The position numbers and the translations under genes are program-made. Below, piece by piece: positions 63,544 to 64,000 of a DNA stretch of 64,000 nucleotides. The notes beneath the pieces are model-generated. The model was not told the origin of the DNA and did no database searches. It saw only the letters and a program-made list of their open reading frames with translations. The DNA comes from Ciceribacter sichuanensis (GTDB lineage Bacteria; Pseudomonadota; Alphaproteobacteria; Rhizobiales; Rhizobiaceae): assembly GCF_024055605.1 (NCBI RefSeq), contig NZ_JAMXLX010000002.1:620001-684000 (forward strand), given 5' to 3'. Position 1 is the first letter of the stretch; every line of letters starts with the position of its first letter.

Positions 63544-64000
63544 TCAGATCTTCGCAGCCGCGCCGATGGCGGCATCGAGGTCGCGATATTCCTCGCAAGT
63601 GGTGCCGCAAAGCCCTTTGATGGCCTGCAGCTGCGCCTTGGCCAGTTCAATCTCGCCCTTCAGGACATAAGCCTCACCGAGATATTCCCGCACCTGCGCA
63701 TATTGCGGGTCCGCGGCCACGGACCTCAGGTAATAGCCGATGCCCTCATCGAGACGGCCGAGCTTGCGGGTAGCGTAACCGCGATAATTCAGCACTTCCG
63801 GCGAGTTCTGATCCTTCACCGTATCGAGAACGTCGAGAGCATCCTGGTAGCGCTCGGCCTTTGCCAGCGCATAGGCATAATCGGCAAGGTTTTCGTCGAT
63901 GAGATTGGCGCCGCTCTGCCGGATGCATTTCTGGGTCTTGCGGTCATAGACGCTGCCCTTTTTGCAGACCGGCGTGGAACCCGAGCTGGAATCCGAACCG
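63544..64000 (-). CDS. TPR-repeat protein (partial, N-terminus beyond window)
   Basis: The last 151 codons of a larger protein; the frame runs out of the window. A cysteine pair (VCKKGSVYDRKTQKC) precedes two or three tetratricopeptide repeats (LADYAYALAKAERYQDALDVLD, NYRGYATRKLGRLDEGIGYYLRSVAADPQ, REYLGEAYVLKGEIELAKAQLQ) and a C-terminal GLCGTTCEEY. Paired cysteines suggest an exported protein. Function unknown. Confidence 0.75.
   Translation of the reverse strand, partial: GSDSSSGSTPVCKKGSVYDRKTQKCIRQSGANLIDENLADYAYALAKAERYQDALDVLDTVKDQNSPEVLNYRGYATRKLGRLDEGIGYYLRSVAADPQYAQVREYLGEAYVLKGEIELAKAQLQAIKGLCGTTCEEYRDLDAAIGAAAKI

Overview
The window is a GC-rich, densely coding chromosomal segment of an alphaproteobacterium, almost certainly Rhizobiaceae (Ensifer/Sinorhizobium, Rhizobium, Shinella or a close relative). 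The evidence is a NolR-type ArsR regulator, a BacA/SbmA transporter, a choXWV operon, a 3-hydroxybutyrate dehydrogenase gene leading a xanthine dehydrogenase operon (the order known from Sinorhizobium meliloti), three copies of a RIME-like intergenic palindromic element, and RirA-type and FixK-type operator motifs. I saw no rRNA or tRNA gene, insertion sequence, prophage or CRISPR array. Species cannot be fixed from the sequence alone.

Layout. 1-9 kb: a TonB-dependent haem-type receptor (cut by the window start) with an iron-responsive box, formate-tetrahydrofolate ligase, a UPF0114 membrane protein, a ClpP-fold periplasmic protein, and putA with its divergent Lrp-type regulator. 9-17 kb: an orphan LuxR regulator and a PAS protein, then a tightly packed five-gene minus-strand operon (coiled-coil protein, unknown protein, AAA ATPase, DUF6638, DUF2333 membrane protein). 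I regard this operon as the best candidate for an undescribed system. 17-22.8 kb: pseudoazurin and cytochrome c (electron carriers; a FixK/NnrR-like box precedes pseudoazurin), choXWV choline uptake, hugZ and nolR. 23-34.4 kb: PhoX-like phosphatase, DfsB-family protein, LivK-type binding protein, DUF3095 protein, an OhrR-like regulator facing a hydrolase, adenine deaminase, a potassium-channel-like protein with a zinc ribbon, and an Atu4866-domain protein facing an AraC regulator. 34.5-48.2 kb: GH13 glucosidase, Ldh-family oxidoreductase, GT4 glycosyltransferase, der with a TPR membrane partner, NnrU, polysaccharide deacetylase, bacA, an MFS transporter, a ParDE-type toxin-antitoxin pair, map and a luciferase-like monooxygenase. 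48.4-60.8 kb: a purine-catabolism block (bdhA-xdhA-xdhB-xdhC, two LysR/DUF1127 modules, puuD-guaD-DUF3052-channel). 60.8-64 kb: an FMN-dependent alpha-hydroxyacid dehydrogenase, an ECF sigma/anti-sigma pair, and a TPR protein cut by the window end.

How the genes work together. Adenine deaminase, guanine deaminase, XdhABC and the cytochrome-fused urate hydroxylase PuuD form a path from adenine and guanine through hypoxanthine and xanthine to urate and 5-hydroxyisourate. BdhA links the same operon to polyhydroxybutyrate breakdown. Pseudoazurin, cytochrome c and NnrU suggest denitrification or low-oxygen respiration encoded elsewhere in the genome. NolR and BacA are typical of plant-associated rhizobia but also occur in non-nodulating relatives. 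All functional calls come from reading translated sequences and motifs by eye; no database search was run.
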